A program made the position numbers and the translations under genes. This document shows positions 1 to 5,090 of a stretch of DNA of 5,090 nucleotides, in pieces. The notes below the pieces were generated by a model. It had not been told where the DNA came from. It saw nothing but the letters and a program-made list of their open reading frames with translations, and did not search any database. Within the stretch, counting starts at the first letter, position 1. The number at the start of each line of letters is the position of its first letter. The DNA comes from Aquabacterium sp. Its GTDB lineage: Bacteria > Pseudomonadota > Gammaproteobacteria > Burkholderiales > Burkholderiaceae_C. The stretch spans positions 1 to 5,090 of the forward strand of contig JAGNPA010000169.1 in NCBI GenBank assembly GCA_017989885.1. The letters run 5' to 3'.

Positions 1-848
1 CCCGCCAGCACGGCCACGGGGCCGAGCATCAGGATCTGGCCCAGGGCAAAGACCAGGGCCGGCTCGAAACCGCCACGGCGGGTGGACTGGGTGGTCAGCT
101 CGGCGGTGTGCTGCAGGGTGGGGAAGCCGTTGTGTGCGTTCCACCACAGGTTGGGCGCCAGCAGGGCCAGGGCGATCGCGATGGTCAGCCAGGGGCCGAT
201 GCGGAACAGGCCGCGACGCGGGCCATGGATGCCCCACAGGGCCCACACCGCCGTGACGGCAAAAGCCGCCATCGTGTACTTGCTCATCAGGCCCAGGCCG
301 CAGACCACGCCCAGTGCCACCCAGTAGCGAAGGCGGTCGGTGACCTGCGCGCGCCACAGCATCCAGCCGGCCAGCGTCCAGCACAGGATCAGCGGGGCGT
401 CGGTGCTGGCGAACAGGCCCATCAGTCCCACGGTGGGGATGGTGGCGAACAGGGCCGCAGCGACCACGCCGGTGCGCACGCCGCTGCTGGTGGGCCACAG
501 GGCCCGCGCAAAGCCGACCATGGCCAGCGAGGCCAGTGGGTAGAGCAGCATCACCAGCAGCTTCACGCCCAGCACGCCGTTGCCGAACAGCTGGGTGCTC
601 AGCCAGATGAGGCCGGCAATCATCGGGGGCTTGGAGTAGTAGCCCCAGGACAGGTCTTGCGCCCAGTCCCAGTACTGGGCCTCGTCAAAAAACAGCGAGA
701 TGCCCGAGAACTGCACCACCCACACGCGGTAGAGGAACAGCGCGACCAGGAAGGCCAGCAACAGGCCCAGGGACGGGCCCCACAGACGCGGCCAGCGCGA
801 GGCGGGACGAGAGGGGCGGGGCGAGGAGGTGAGGGTGCTGCGGCTCAT
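1..848 (-). CDS. Family 39 (ArnT/PMT-like) membrane glycosyltransferase, 3' end outside window
   Basis: The 282 N-terminal residues of a GT-C fold glycosyltransferase are present; the family is usually about 500-560 residues, so roughly half lies beyond the left edge. Such enzymes transfer a sugar from a polyprenyl-phosphate donor to an acceptor on the periplasmic side of the inner membrane. Visible marks are a basic, Pro/Ser-rich cytosolic tail (residues 1-22), a first membrane helix (about 24-45), the first periplasmic loop with the acidic pair D55-E56 in FFDEAQYWDWAQ, then SWGYYSKPPMIAGLIW (67-82), ASTDAPLILCW (147-157) and PNLWWNAHNGFPTLQH (232-247), with hydrophobic helices between. The D-E pair matches the place of the essential acidic residue in ArnT and PMT proteins. 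The ATG overlaps the TGA of the upstream GT2 gene (ATGA, 845-848) and has AGGA 9 bases upstream, so translation is probably coupled. An in-frame ATG at 854 is possible but too close to that AGGA. Sugar and acceptor (lipid A, O-antigen, protein) cannot be told; an arnT name is not justified. Confidence 0.9.
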   Translation of the reverse strand, partial: MSRSTLTSSPRPSRPASRWPRLWGPSLGLLLAFLVALFLYRVWVVQFSGISLFFDEAQYWDWAQDLSWGYYSKPPMIAGLIWLSTQLFGNGVLGVKLLVMLLYPLASLAMVGFARALWPTSSGVRTGVVAAALFATIPTVGLMGLFASTDAPLILCWTLAGWMLWRAQVTDRLRYWVALGVVCGLGLMSKYTMAAFAVTAVWALWGIHGPRRGLFRIGPWLTIAIALALLAPNLWWNAHNGFPTLQHTAELTTQSTRRGGFEPALVFALGQILMLGPVAVLA

Positions 849-1903
849 GGGCATCCATCCTGATGGTGCCAGGCCTGGTCGGCGTCCTGGGGGGGCACAT
901 GGCTGGTGTGGTACGGCGCGATCTCACCGCGGTTGTAGTAGATGCGGATCAGCAGTTCAGCGATCACGCCCGTGGTCAGGAACTGCAGACCGCCCAGCAC
1001 GCAGAAGAAGCCCAGCCACAGCAGCGGACGGCCGCCGATGTCTTCGCCGCTGATCTTCAGGGCGGCCAGGTAGGCCAGGATCAGGCCACCGATCAGGCTC
1101 ACGCCCAGGCCCACGCCACCGAAGAAGTGGCCGGGGCGGCTGGCAAAGCGCAGGAAGAAGTTGACCGACAGCAGGTCGAGCACCACGCGCAGGGTGCGCG
1201 AGATGCCGTACTTGGACTCGCCGTGGGCGCGGGCATGGTGGCTGACCGGCTCTTCGGCCATGCGGGCCGGCGAGGTGACGGTGGCCATCCAGGCCGGGAT
1301 GAAGCGGTGCATTTCACCGTACAGGCTCACGCGTTTGAGCACGCTGGCGCGGTAGGCCTTGAGGCTGCAGCCCAGGTCCTTGAACTCCAGTTGGGTGATC
1401 TTGCGGATGATGCGGTTGGCGATCTTGGAGGGCACCTTGCGCAGCCACAGGCCGTCCTGGCGGTTCTGGCGCCAGCCGGCCACCAGATCCAGGTCTTCCT
1501 TGAGCAGACGGGCCACCAGCTTGGGGATGTCCTTGGGGTCGTTCTGCAGGTCGCCGTCGAGCGTGACGATGACATCGCCGCGCGAGGCGTCGATGCCGGC
1601 CTGCATGGCGGCGGTCTGGCGGAAGTTGCGCCACAGGTGGATGGGGCGCACGTGCGGGCCACGCAGTCGGGCCTGTTCATCCAATTTTTGCTGGGTGCCG
1701 TCGCGGCTGCCGTCATTGACGATCAGCAGTTCCCACTCGAAGGGGTAGTTGCCCAGGGCCTCGTGCACGGCCGTGACAAAGGGTTCGACGCTGTCGATCT
1801 CGTTGTACATCGGCACGACGATGGAGAGGCGGTGCGGCGGGACGTCGGTCAGGACGTCGCCCGAGACGGTGGTGAAGGTGGTCATGGTGCGATTTTCCAG
1901 CAT
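845..1903 (-). CDS. Polyprenyl-phosphate glycosyltransferase, family 2 (DPM1/ArnC/GtrB type)
   Basis: This 352-residue inner-membrane GT2 enzyme is expected to move a sugar from a nucleotide-sugar to undecaprenyl phosphate on the cytoplasmic face. In order: IVVPMYNE (28-35), which opens the GT-A nucleotide-binding fold; VNDGSRDGT (62-70); the metal-binding D-x-D at D116-G-D118 in LDGDLQNDPKDIP; KDLGCSLKAYR (175-185); HRFIP (199-203); and HGESKYGISRT (227-237), all typical of DPM1/GtrB/ArnC relatives. Two membrane helices follow (about 260-283 and 294-320) and a short hydrophilic tail. Length and layout fit the bacterial family. The chosen ATG at 1903 has GAAGG 8 bases upstream and begins 16 bases after the upstream stop. 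An in-frame ATG at 1885 (MTTFTTVSG, with GGAA nearby) is a fair alternative. A still longer frame from 2005 would overlap the upstream gene by 86 bases and lacks family similarity there. The 3' end overlaps the GT39 gene by 4 bases, so the two probably act in sequence. The sugar is unknown. Confidence 0.93.
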   Translation of the reverse strand: MLENRTMTTFTTVSGDVLTDVPPHRLSIVVPMYNEIDSVEPFVTAVHEALGNYPFEWELLIVNDGSRDGTQQKLDEQARLRGPHVRPIHLWRNFRQTAAMQAGIDASRGDVIVTLDGDLQNDPKDIPKLVARLLKEDLDLVAGWRQNRQDGLWLRKVPSKIANRIIRKITQLEFKDLGCSLKAYRASVLKRVSLYGEMHRFIPAWMATVTSPARMAEEPVSHHARAHGESKYGISRTLRVVLDLLSVNFFLRFASRPGHFFGGVGLGVSLIGGLILAYLAALKISGEDIGGRPLLWLGFFCVLGGLQFLTTGVIAELLIRIYYNRGEIAPYHTSHVPPQDADQAWHHQDGCP

Positions 1904-1919
1904 ATGGGGGGCCTTCGGC

Positions 1920-2981
1920 TCAGGGGACGTGGCGCGCGGGGGGCTCACGCGGAGTCGAGGGAGGCGAAGAGAGGTGGCCGAGCAACCAGGCCAGGGCGCC
2001 GGCAATGACGGCGCACAGCAGAAAACAGACGTGCAGGGCGAGGGCCGCGCTCACGGCCAGGGCCAGCGCAGACGAGTGGGCGCTGAGGTGCGCGGCCATG
2101 CCGGCCCAGACACCGGCCTCGTAGGTGCCAAAACCGGCGGGGCCTTGCAGGGGCACGACGGCGGCCAATTCGCCCCCGAGCGCGCCCGCCCAGGCGGTGC
2201 CCCAGTTGCTGCCGCTGATGGCCGACAGCAGGAAGGCGCCGGCCGCCAGCTTGACGCTCCAGTTGGCCAGCGTGAGTAGCCAGGCCATCGGGCGATGGTG
2301 CGCGGGCTCCAGCAGCGCGTGGCGCAGGCGAAAGAGCACCTGGGCCACCTTGCCCGCGTTGGACAGCGTGGCGGGATCAGTGTGTGGCTCAGGGTGATGG
2401 CCGTACCAGCGGCGCATGCCCCAGCTGACGCCCCACCAGCCCAGCACCATGGCCGCCAGCGCCGCGCCGCGCCACCACAGGGGGACGCCGGGCCACAGCA
2501 GCACGCCCAGTGCGATCAGCACGATCAGGTCCTGCACCCGCATCCACAACAGGCAGGCCACGGCGCGTGGCAGGGGCAGGTTCAGTTCACGCGAGGCCAG
2601 CCAGGGAAAGCTCAATTCGCCCGCCCGCATGGGCAGCAGGTTGACCGCCGCGTTGTGCATCAGGATGACCCGCAGCGCATCGGTGCGCAGGCCCAGCCAG
2701 CGTCGGGGCGCCCTGGTGTGATCGTCCAGGGCCAGCACCACCTGCAGGCGGGCCGAGCGCAGGCCATAGCTCAACAGCAGTCCGCCCAAGGTCAGCCCCC
2801 AGATGCCGATGCTTGGGCGCGTGATGGCCTCGTGCACCTCGGACAGCGGGGTGTGGCTCAGCAGCCAGGCGAGCAGCGCCAGGCCCACGGTCCAGGCCAC
2901 GATCATCTTGATGCGGGACTTGGGCGTGGCTGGGGCGGTGGGCGCTGTCGGTGGTGGCTGGGGCGGGCGCTGAGAAGGCAC
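1920..2981 (-). CDS. Flippase-like / lysylphosphatidylglycerol synthase TM-region family membrane protein
   Basis: This 353-residue polytopic inner-membrane protein belongs to the family of the membrane part of MprF and of AglD-type proteins (LPG_synthase_TM, formerly UPF0104), whose members are proposed to flip or handle lipids. It lacks the soluble aminoacyl-transferase domain of MprF, so it is not a lysyl-PG synthase. Visible parts are a Pro-rich tail (1-22) ending in basic KSRIK, then about seven or eight hydrophobic segments (roughly 26-42, 58-73, 142-163, 168-187, 233-256, 262-280, 305-335). The two family signatures are NLLPMRAGELSFPWL (114-128) and PLQGPAGFGTYEAG (277-290). It is the first gene of a minus-strand unit with GT2 and GT39 genes, which suggests a part in lipid-linked sugar transport; that role is inference. 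The start is uncertain: the GTG at 2981 has a C-rich leader with no Shine-Dalgarno, ATG at 2906 (M26) would remove the tail, and an AGAAGG at 3005-3010 lies 5 bases before an in-frame CTG at 2999. Confidence 0.85.
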   Translation of the reverse strand: MPSQRPPQPPPTAPTAPATPKSRIKMIVAWTVGLALLAWLLSHTPLSEVHEAITRPSIGIWGLTLGGLLLSYGLRSARLQVVLALDDHTRAPRRWLGLRTDALRVILMHNAAVNLLPMRAGELSFPWLASRELNLPLPRAVACLLWMRVQDLIVLIALGVLLWPGVPLWWRGAALAAMVLGWWGVSWGMRRWYGHHPEPHTDPATLSNAGKVAQVLFRLRHALLEPAHHRPMAWLLTLANWSVKLAAGAFLLSAISGSNWGTAWAGALGGELAAVVPLQGPAGFGTYEAGVWAGMAAHLSAHSSALALAVSAALALHVCFLLCAVIAGALAWLLGHLSSPPSTPREPPARHVP

Positions 2982-3148
2982 GTGGGGGGAGGGGGTCAGA
3001 TCAACCTTCTATTGTCTCGCATCTCCACACCGGTGGGGCGCTGACGTGCGCGGTGCGGCAAAGCCCTCAACAAGGTGGACAATTTCGGCTTGGTATGCCC
3101 ATTTCAGATTTTTCACTCCAACAACATCCACCACAAGGAAGCGTGAGC
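2982..3148. other. Divergent intergenic region between flippase-like gene and rraA
   Basis: This 167-base gap should hold the promoters of both the minus-strand glycosyltransferase unit and rraA. Its left end is a G-rich run on the plus strand (2984-2995, one A inside). An imperfect palindrome centred on CACCGGTG lies at 3025-3038. The right half is more AT-rich than the rest of the window. TGGACA at 3076-3081 resembles a -35 box facing rraA, but no good -10 follows at 16-18 bases, so I do not call a promoter. On the minus strand GACAAT (3016-3011) resembles a -10, with no -35 partner. No terminator is visible. Confidence 0.5.
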
Positions 3149-3646
3149 ATGACGACCCCCTTTGCAACCTGTGACCTGTGCGACGAGCACAAGAATGACA
3201 CCGACGGCGCCTTCCGCGTGCTGCCCCCGGTGTTCAAGGACTACGGCCAGGTCACCAAGTTCTGCGGCCCGGTCAGCACGGTGAAGTGCTTTGAGGACAA
3301 CACCTTGGTGAAGGCCGCGGTCGACTCTCCGGGTAACGGTCGTGTGCTGGTGGTCGATGGCGGCGCCTCGCTGCGCCGTGCCCTGGTGGGCGGCAATCTG
3401 GGCAAGGCGGCCGCCAAGAACGGCTGGGCGGGCGTGATCGTGGACGGCTGCGTGCGCGACTCGGCCGAGCTGGCGGCGTGCGACGTCGGCATCCGCGCCC
3501 TGGGCCTGATGCCCCTGCCCACCGAAAAGCGCAACGAAGGTCAGACCGATGTGGCCGTTCAGATCCAGGGCGTGTGGGTGCGCCCCGGTGACTGGCTGTA
3601 TGCCGACGAAGACGGCATCGTGATCATGGACAAGCCCAAGGCCTGA
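3149..3646 (+). CDS. rraA: RraA family protein: RNase E regulator-like / HMG aldolase-like
   Basis: The 165-residue product matches the RraA family in length (the E. coli protein has 161) and in content: TCDLCDEH near the start (8-14), FCGPVSTVKCFEDN (38-51), LVVDGGASLRRALVGGNLG (67-85), WAGVIVDGCVRD (93-104) and the end VRPGDWLYADEDGIVIM (144-160). E. coli RraA binds RNase E and inhibits it. Other family members are class II pyruvate aldolases that act on 4-hydroxy-4-methyl-2-oxoglutarate and decarboxylate oxaloacetate. Here the metal-site motif G-x20-R-D-x2-E is complete (G82, R103, D104, E107), which is the form tied to enzyme activity, so catalysis is at least as likely as RNase E control. 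The start is ATG 3149 with AAGGA (3135-3139) 9 bases upstream; the frame is open further upstream to 2951, but that part has no family similarity and lies in the intergenic gap. It converges with serB, 16 bases apart. The symbol follows family naming; the function is not proven. Confidence 0.92.
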   Translation: MTTPFATCDLCDEHKNDTDGAFRVLPPVFKDYGQVTKFCGPVSTVKCFEDNTLVKAAVDSPGNGRVLVVDGGASLRRALVGGNLGKAAAKNGWAGVIVDGCVRDSAELAACDVGIRALGLMPLPTEKRNEGQTDVAVQIQGVWVRPGDWLYADEDGIVIMDKPKA

Positions 3647-3669
3647 GCCAGCGCCGGACCTGTCAGGCC
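3640..3669. repeat. Inverted repeat spanning the convergent rraA and serB stop codons
   Basis: GGCCTGA at 3640-3646 and TCAGGCC at 3663-3669 are perfect 7-base inverted arms with a 16-base loop. Each arm holds the last Ala codon (GCC) and the TGA stop of one gene, so both mRNAs could form a stem there. The stem is short, the loop long, and no T-run follows on either strand, so an intrinsic terminator is not supported. Part of the symmetry follows simply from both proteins ending in Ala with a TGA stop. Confidence 0.35.
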
Positions 3670-4361
3670 ATCAACGCCAGCACGCGGTCCAGACCGCCTT
3701 CGTTGATGGCCACCATGGCCTGTTCGCGCACCTTGGGCTTGGCGTGATACGCCACGCTCAGGCCCGCCACGCCCATCATCAGCAGGTCATTGGCACCATC
3801 GCCGACGGCAATCGACTGGCGAGGATCGCAGCCAATGCGCTCGCACAGGCGCAGCAGGTGCTGCTTCTTGGCCTCGCCGTCCACGATGTCACCCAGCACG
3901 CGGCCGGTGAGCAGACCCCCCTCGATCTCCAGCGTGTTGGAGTGGGCTTCGTGCATGCCCAGGCGCTCGCGCACGCGGTCGGCAAAGAACGTGAAACCGC
4001 CCGACACCAGCAGCGTCTGCAAGCCGGCGGCCTTGGCCGCGTTGATCAACTCGGGCGCGCCGGGATTGATCTTGAGACGCTGGTCGTACACCTCTTGCAG
4101 GGACTCGGCGGGCACACCCTTGAGCAGGGCCACGCGGCGGCGCAGGCTGTCCTTGAAGTCGGTGATCTCACCCCGCATCGCGGCTTCGGTGATGGCCGCG
4201 ACCTCGGCCTTCTTGCCCACCGCGTCGGCAATCTCGTCGATGCACTCGATGCTGATCAGCGTGGAGTCCATGTCAAAGGCAATCGCCTTGAAATCACCCA
4301 GACGCAGTGGCGGCACAAAGTGCTGAATGACGAGGCCAGGGGCAAATTCTTGAGCAGACAT
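3663..4361 (-). CDS. serB: Phosphoserine phosphatase SerB, short form
   Basis: SerB removes the phosphate from O-phosphoserine in the last step of serine synthesis, in the cytoplasm. The 232-residue HAD-superfamily protein shows all motifs: motif I AFDMDSTL (28-35) with nucleophile D30 and acid/base D32; the cap region including ECIDEIAD (39-46) and RVALLKGVP (76-84); motif II LVSGGFTFF (118-126) with S120; the motif III lysine near K165-K166 in DGEAKKQHLL; and motif IV VGDGANDLLMM (186-196) with Mg-binding D188 and D192. The N-terminal ACT-like domain of longer SerB proteins is absent; only about 20 residues precede the core, and no open frame with a start codon extends upstream, so this is a natural short form and not a truncation. 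The ATG at 4361 has no Shine-Dalgarno; its leader is pyrimidine-rich. It is transcribed away from the FAD-protein gene, probably from the extended -10 at 4406-4414. Confidence 0.96.
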   Translation of the reverse strand: MSAQEFAPGLVIQHFVPPLRLGDFKAIAFDMDSTLISIECIDEIADAVGKKAEVAAITEAAMRGEITDFKDSLRRRVALLKGVPAESLQEVYDQRLKINPGAPELINAAKAAGLQTLLVSGGFTFFADRVRERLGMHEAHSNTLEIEGGLLTGRVLGDIVDGEAKKQHLLRLCERIGCDPRQSIAVGDGANDLLMMGVAGLSVAYHAKPKVREQAMVAINEGGLDRVLALMA

Positions 4362-4405
4362 GGATGGGCGAAGGCGAAAGTGCCAGTCAAAAAGGACAAC
4401 GCGCG

Positions 4406-4414
4406 ATTATCCCA
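4406..4414 (-). promoter_or_regulatory. Predicted extended -10 promoter of serB
   Basis: Read on the minus strand, positions 4414 to 4406 are TGGGATAAT: the TGn extension followed by GATAAT, which matches TATAAT at five of six bases. The start of transcription would fall near 4399, giving a leader of about 38 bases before the serB ATG. No good -35 is found 16-18 bases upstream (GGTGCG at 17), which an extended -10 can tolerate. This is a sequence match only. Confidence 0.45.
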
Positions 4415-4417
4415 GTT

Positions 4418-4426
4418 TGAGATAAT
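4418..4426 (+). promoter_or_regulatory. Predicted extended -10 promoter of the FAD-dependent protein gene
   Basis: TGAGATAAT combines the TGn extension with GATAAT (five of six matches to TATAAT). Transcription would begin near 4433, one or two bases before the ATG at 4435, so the mRNA would be leaderless or nearly so. This agrees with the lack of a Shine-Dalgarno before that ATG. No -35 box is visible (AACGCG at the 17-base spacing). Confidence 0.45.
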
Positions 4427-4434
4427 CCCGCACC

Positions 4435-5090
4435 ATGCTGCGAATCACCGAACTGCGTCTGCCCCTCAACCATGCCGAAGACGCCTTGCGTCCGGCCGTG
4501 GTGGCCAGACTGGGCATCCCTGACGCCCAACTCCTGAACCTCACCGTTTTCAAGCGCAGCTACGACGCCCGCAAGAAATCGGCCATCGTCCTGATCTACA
4601 CGATCGACTGCGAATTGGCCACGCCAGAGCTGGAAGCCAGCCTGTACGAGCGCTTCGCGGCCGATCCGCACGTTCGCCCCACACCCGACACCTCCTACCA
4701 GTTCGTGGGCCACGCCCCGGCTGACTTCCGCGCGCCCGATGACCTGCGCCCTGTGGTGGTCGGCTTCGGCCCCTGCGGCATCTTCGCCGCGCTGATCCTG
4801 GCCCAGATGGGCCTGCGCCCCATCGTGCTGGAGCGCGGCAAGGAAGTGCGCGAGCGCACCAAGGACACCTGGGGCCTGTGGCGCAAGAGCGTGCTCAACC
4901 CCGAGTCCAATGTGCAGTTTGGCGAAGGCGGGGCCGGCACCTTCTCCGACGGCAAGCTCTGGAGCCAGATCAGCGACCCACGTCACCTGACCCGCAAGGT
5001 GCTCACCGAGTTCGTGAAGTCGGGTGCCCCCGAAGAGATCCTGTACGTCAGCAAGCCTCACATTGGCACCTTCCGCCTGGTCAGCATGGT
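4435..5090 (+). CDS. FAD-dependent oxidoreductase-like protein (COG2509 type), 3' end outside window
   Basis: The first 218 residues of a protein resembling the NAD(FAD)-utilizing dehydrogenase group COG2509 are present; the rest runs off the right edge. An N-terminal region of about 100 residues (MLRITELRLPLNH, then VFKRSYDARKKSAIVLIYTI at 38-57) precedes the dinucleotide-binding fold VVVGFGPCGIFAALILAQMG (107-126), with the G110-x-G112-x-x-G115 turn and the acidic E133 in VLERG that should bind the FAD ribose. NVQFGEGGAGTFSDGKLWSQ (159-178) is a characteristic conserved segment after it. The substrate of this group is not established, so no gene symbol is given. The chosen ATG at 4435 matches the usual family start (MLRITEL), yet has no Shine-Dalgarno; the nearest purines (GAGA) lie 13 or more bases upstream. 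It is divergent from serB across a 73-base gap, which gives no clear functional link. Confidence 0.87.
   Translation, partial: MLRITELRLPLNHAEDALRPAVVARLGIPDAQLLNLTVFKRSYDARKKSAIVLIYTIDCELATPELEASLYERFAADPHVRPTPDTSYQFVGHAPADFRAPDDLRPVVVGFGPCGIFAALILAQMGLRPIVLERGKEVRERTKDTWGLWRKSVLNPESNVQFGEGGAGTFSDGKLWSQISDPRHLTRKVLTEFVKSGAPEEILYVSKPHIGTFRLVSM

Larger units (their letters stand above)
4401..4431. repeat. Inverted repeat in the serB / FAD-protein divergent gap
   Basis: GATTATC (4405-4411) and GATAATC (4421-4427) are perfect 7-base inverted arms around a 9-base centre. After one mismatch (C4404 against C4428) the symmetry resumes with GCG (4401-4403) and CGC (4429-4431), giving 10 of 11 matched pairs. 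It is too AT-rich in the core and wrongly placed for a terminator. It could be an operator, or the by-product of two facing -10 boxes. Confidence 0.7.

Noticed and set aside
108..863. Plus-strand open frame of 251 codons opposite the GT39 gene
   Set aside because: The product is Gln/His/Ala/Gly-rich without motifs. The minus strand carries the clear GT39 signatures.
863..2008. Long open frame on the plus strand opposite the GT2 gene (381 codons)
   Set aside because: It is a shadow of the GC-rich minus-strand gene: its product is low-complexity (rich in Ala, Gly, His, Gln, Asp) with no recognisable motif, while the minus strand encodes a full GT2 enzyme.
1..2981. Naming the cluster arnC/arnT (aminoarabinose addition to lipid A)
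   Set aside because: The GT2 and GT39 proteins share only family-level features; no arnA, arnB, arnD or arnE/F gene is visible and the GT39 is incomplete, so the sugar cannot be assigned.
2955..2995. Possible G-quadruplex on the plus strand (runs GGGG, GGG, GGGGGG, GGGGG)
   Set aside because: The middle loop would be about 16 bases, and the mRNA from this region is the C-rich strand, so a functional quadruplex is weakly supported.
2295..3044. Plus-strand open frame opposite the flippase-like gene
   Set aside because: Low-complexity antisense translation; the opposite frame has membrane helices and family motifs.
2951..3148. N-terminal extension of rraA to 2951
   Set aside because: The extra 66 residues cross the intergenic gap and the flippase-like gene, have no RraA similarity, and the ATG at 3149 has a well-placed AAGGA.
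3744..4523. Plus-strand open frame opposite serB and reaching into the FAD-protein gene
   Set aside because: It overlaps two well-supported genes and shows no family features.
4387..5061. Minus-strand open frame of 224 codons opposite the FAD-protein gene
   Set aside because: The plus strand shows a clear Rossmann FAD motif and family segments; this frame is its shadow, despite looking protein-like.

Overview
The window is GC-rich (about 65-70 %), densely coded chromosomal DNA. Its gene content and codon use suggest a betaproteobacterium, probably of the order Burkholderiales; this is inferred from protein style and gene order, with no marker gene to fix the taxon. Five complete or near-complete genes and one that runs off the left edge account for almost all of it. 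I see no RNA gene, mobile element, CRISPR array or phage gene.

Left half (1-2981, all minus strand): a compact three-gene transcription unit, read right to left. It encodes (i) a polytopic membrane protein of the flippase-like / lysylphosphatidylglycerol-synthase transmembrane family, (ii) a DPM1/ArnC/GtrB-type family 2 glycosyltransferase with two C-terminal membrane helices, and (iii) an ArnT/PMT-like family 39 glycosyltransferase, cut by the window edge. Genes two and three overlap by 4 bases (ATGA), and genes one and two are 16 bases apart. Together they look like a lipid-linked sugar pathway: the GT2 charges a polyprenyl phosphate on the cytoplasmic face, something flips the product, and the GT-C enzyme uses it on the periplasmic face. 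The acceptor and the sugar cannot be read from the sequence.

Middle (2982-3148): a divergent intergenic region, then rraA on the plus strand. Its product carries the complete metal-binding motif of the HMG aldolase / oxaloacetate decarboxylase-competent branch of the RraA family. rraA converges on serB (phosphoserine phosphatase, minus strand, short form without an ACT domain). The two stop codons lie in the arms of a small inverted repeat.

Right part (4362-5090): a 73-base divergent gap between serB and a COG2509-type FAD-dependent protein that runs off the right edge. This gap holds the most interesting non-coding signal: an inverted repeat whose two arms each contain an outward-facing extended -10 element (TGnGATAAT). 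The plus-strand element lies so close to the ATG that the mRNA would be nearly leaderless, and neither flanking gene has a clear Shine-Dalgarno sequence.

No wholly new system is evident. The best leads are the back-to-back promoter palindrome, the flippase-like protein paired with GT2 and GT39 enzymes, the catalytically complete RraA, and the uncertain start of the flippase-like gene.
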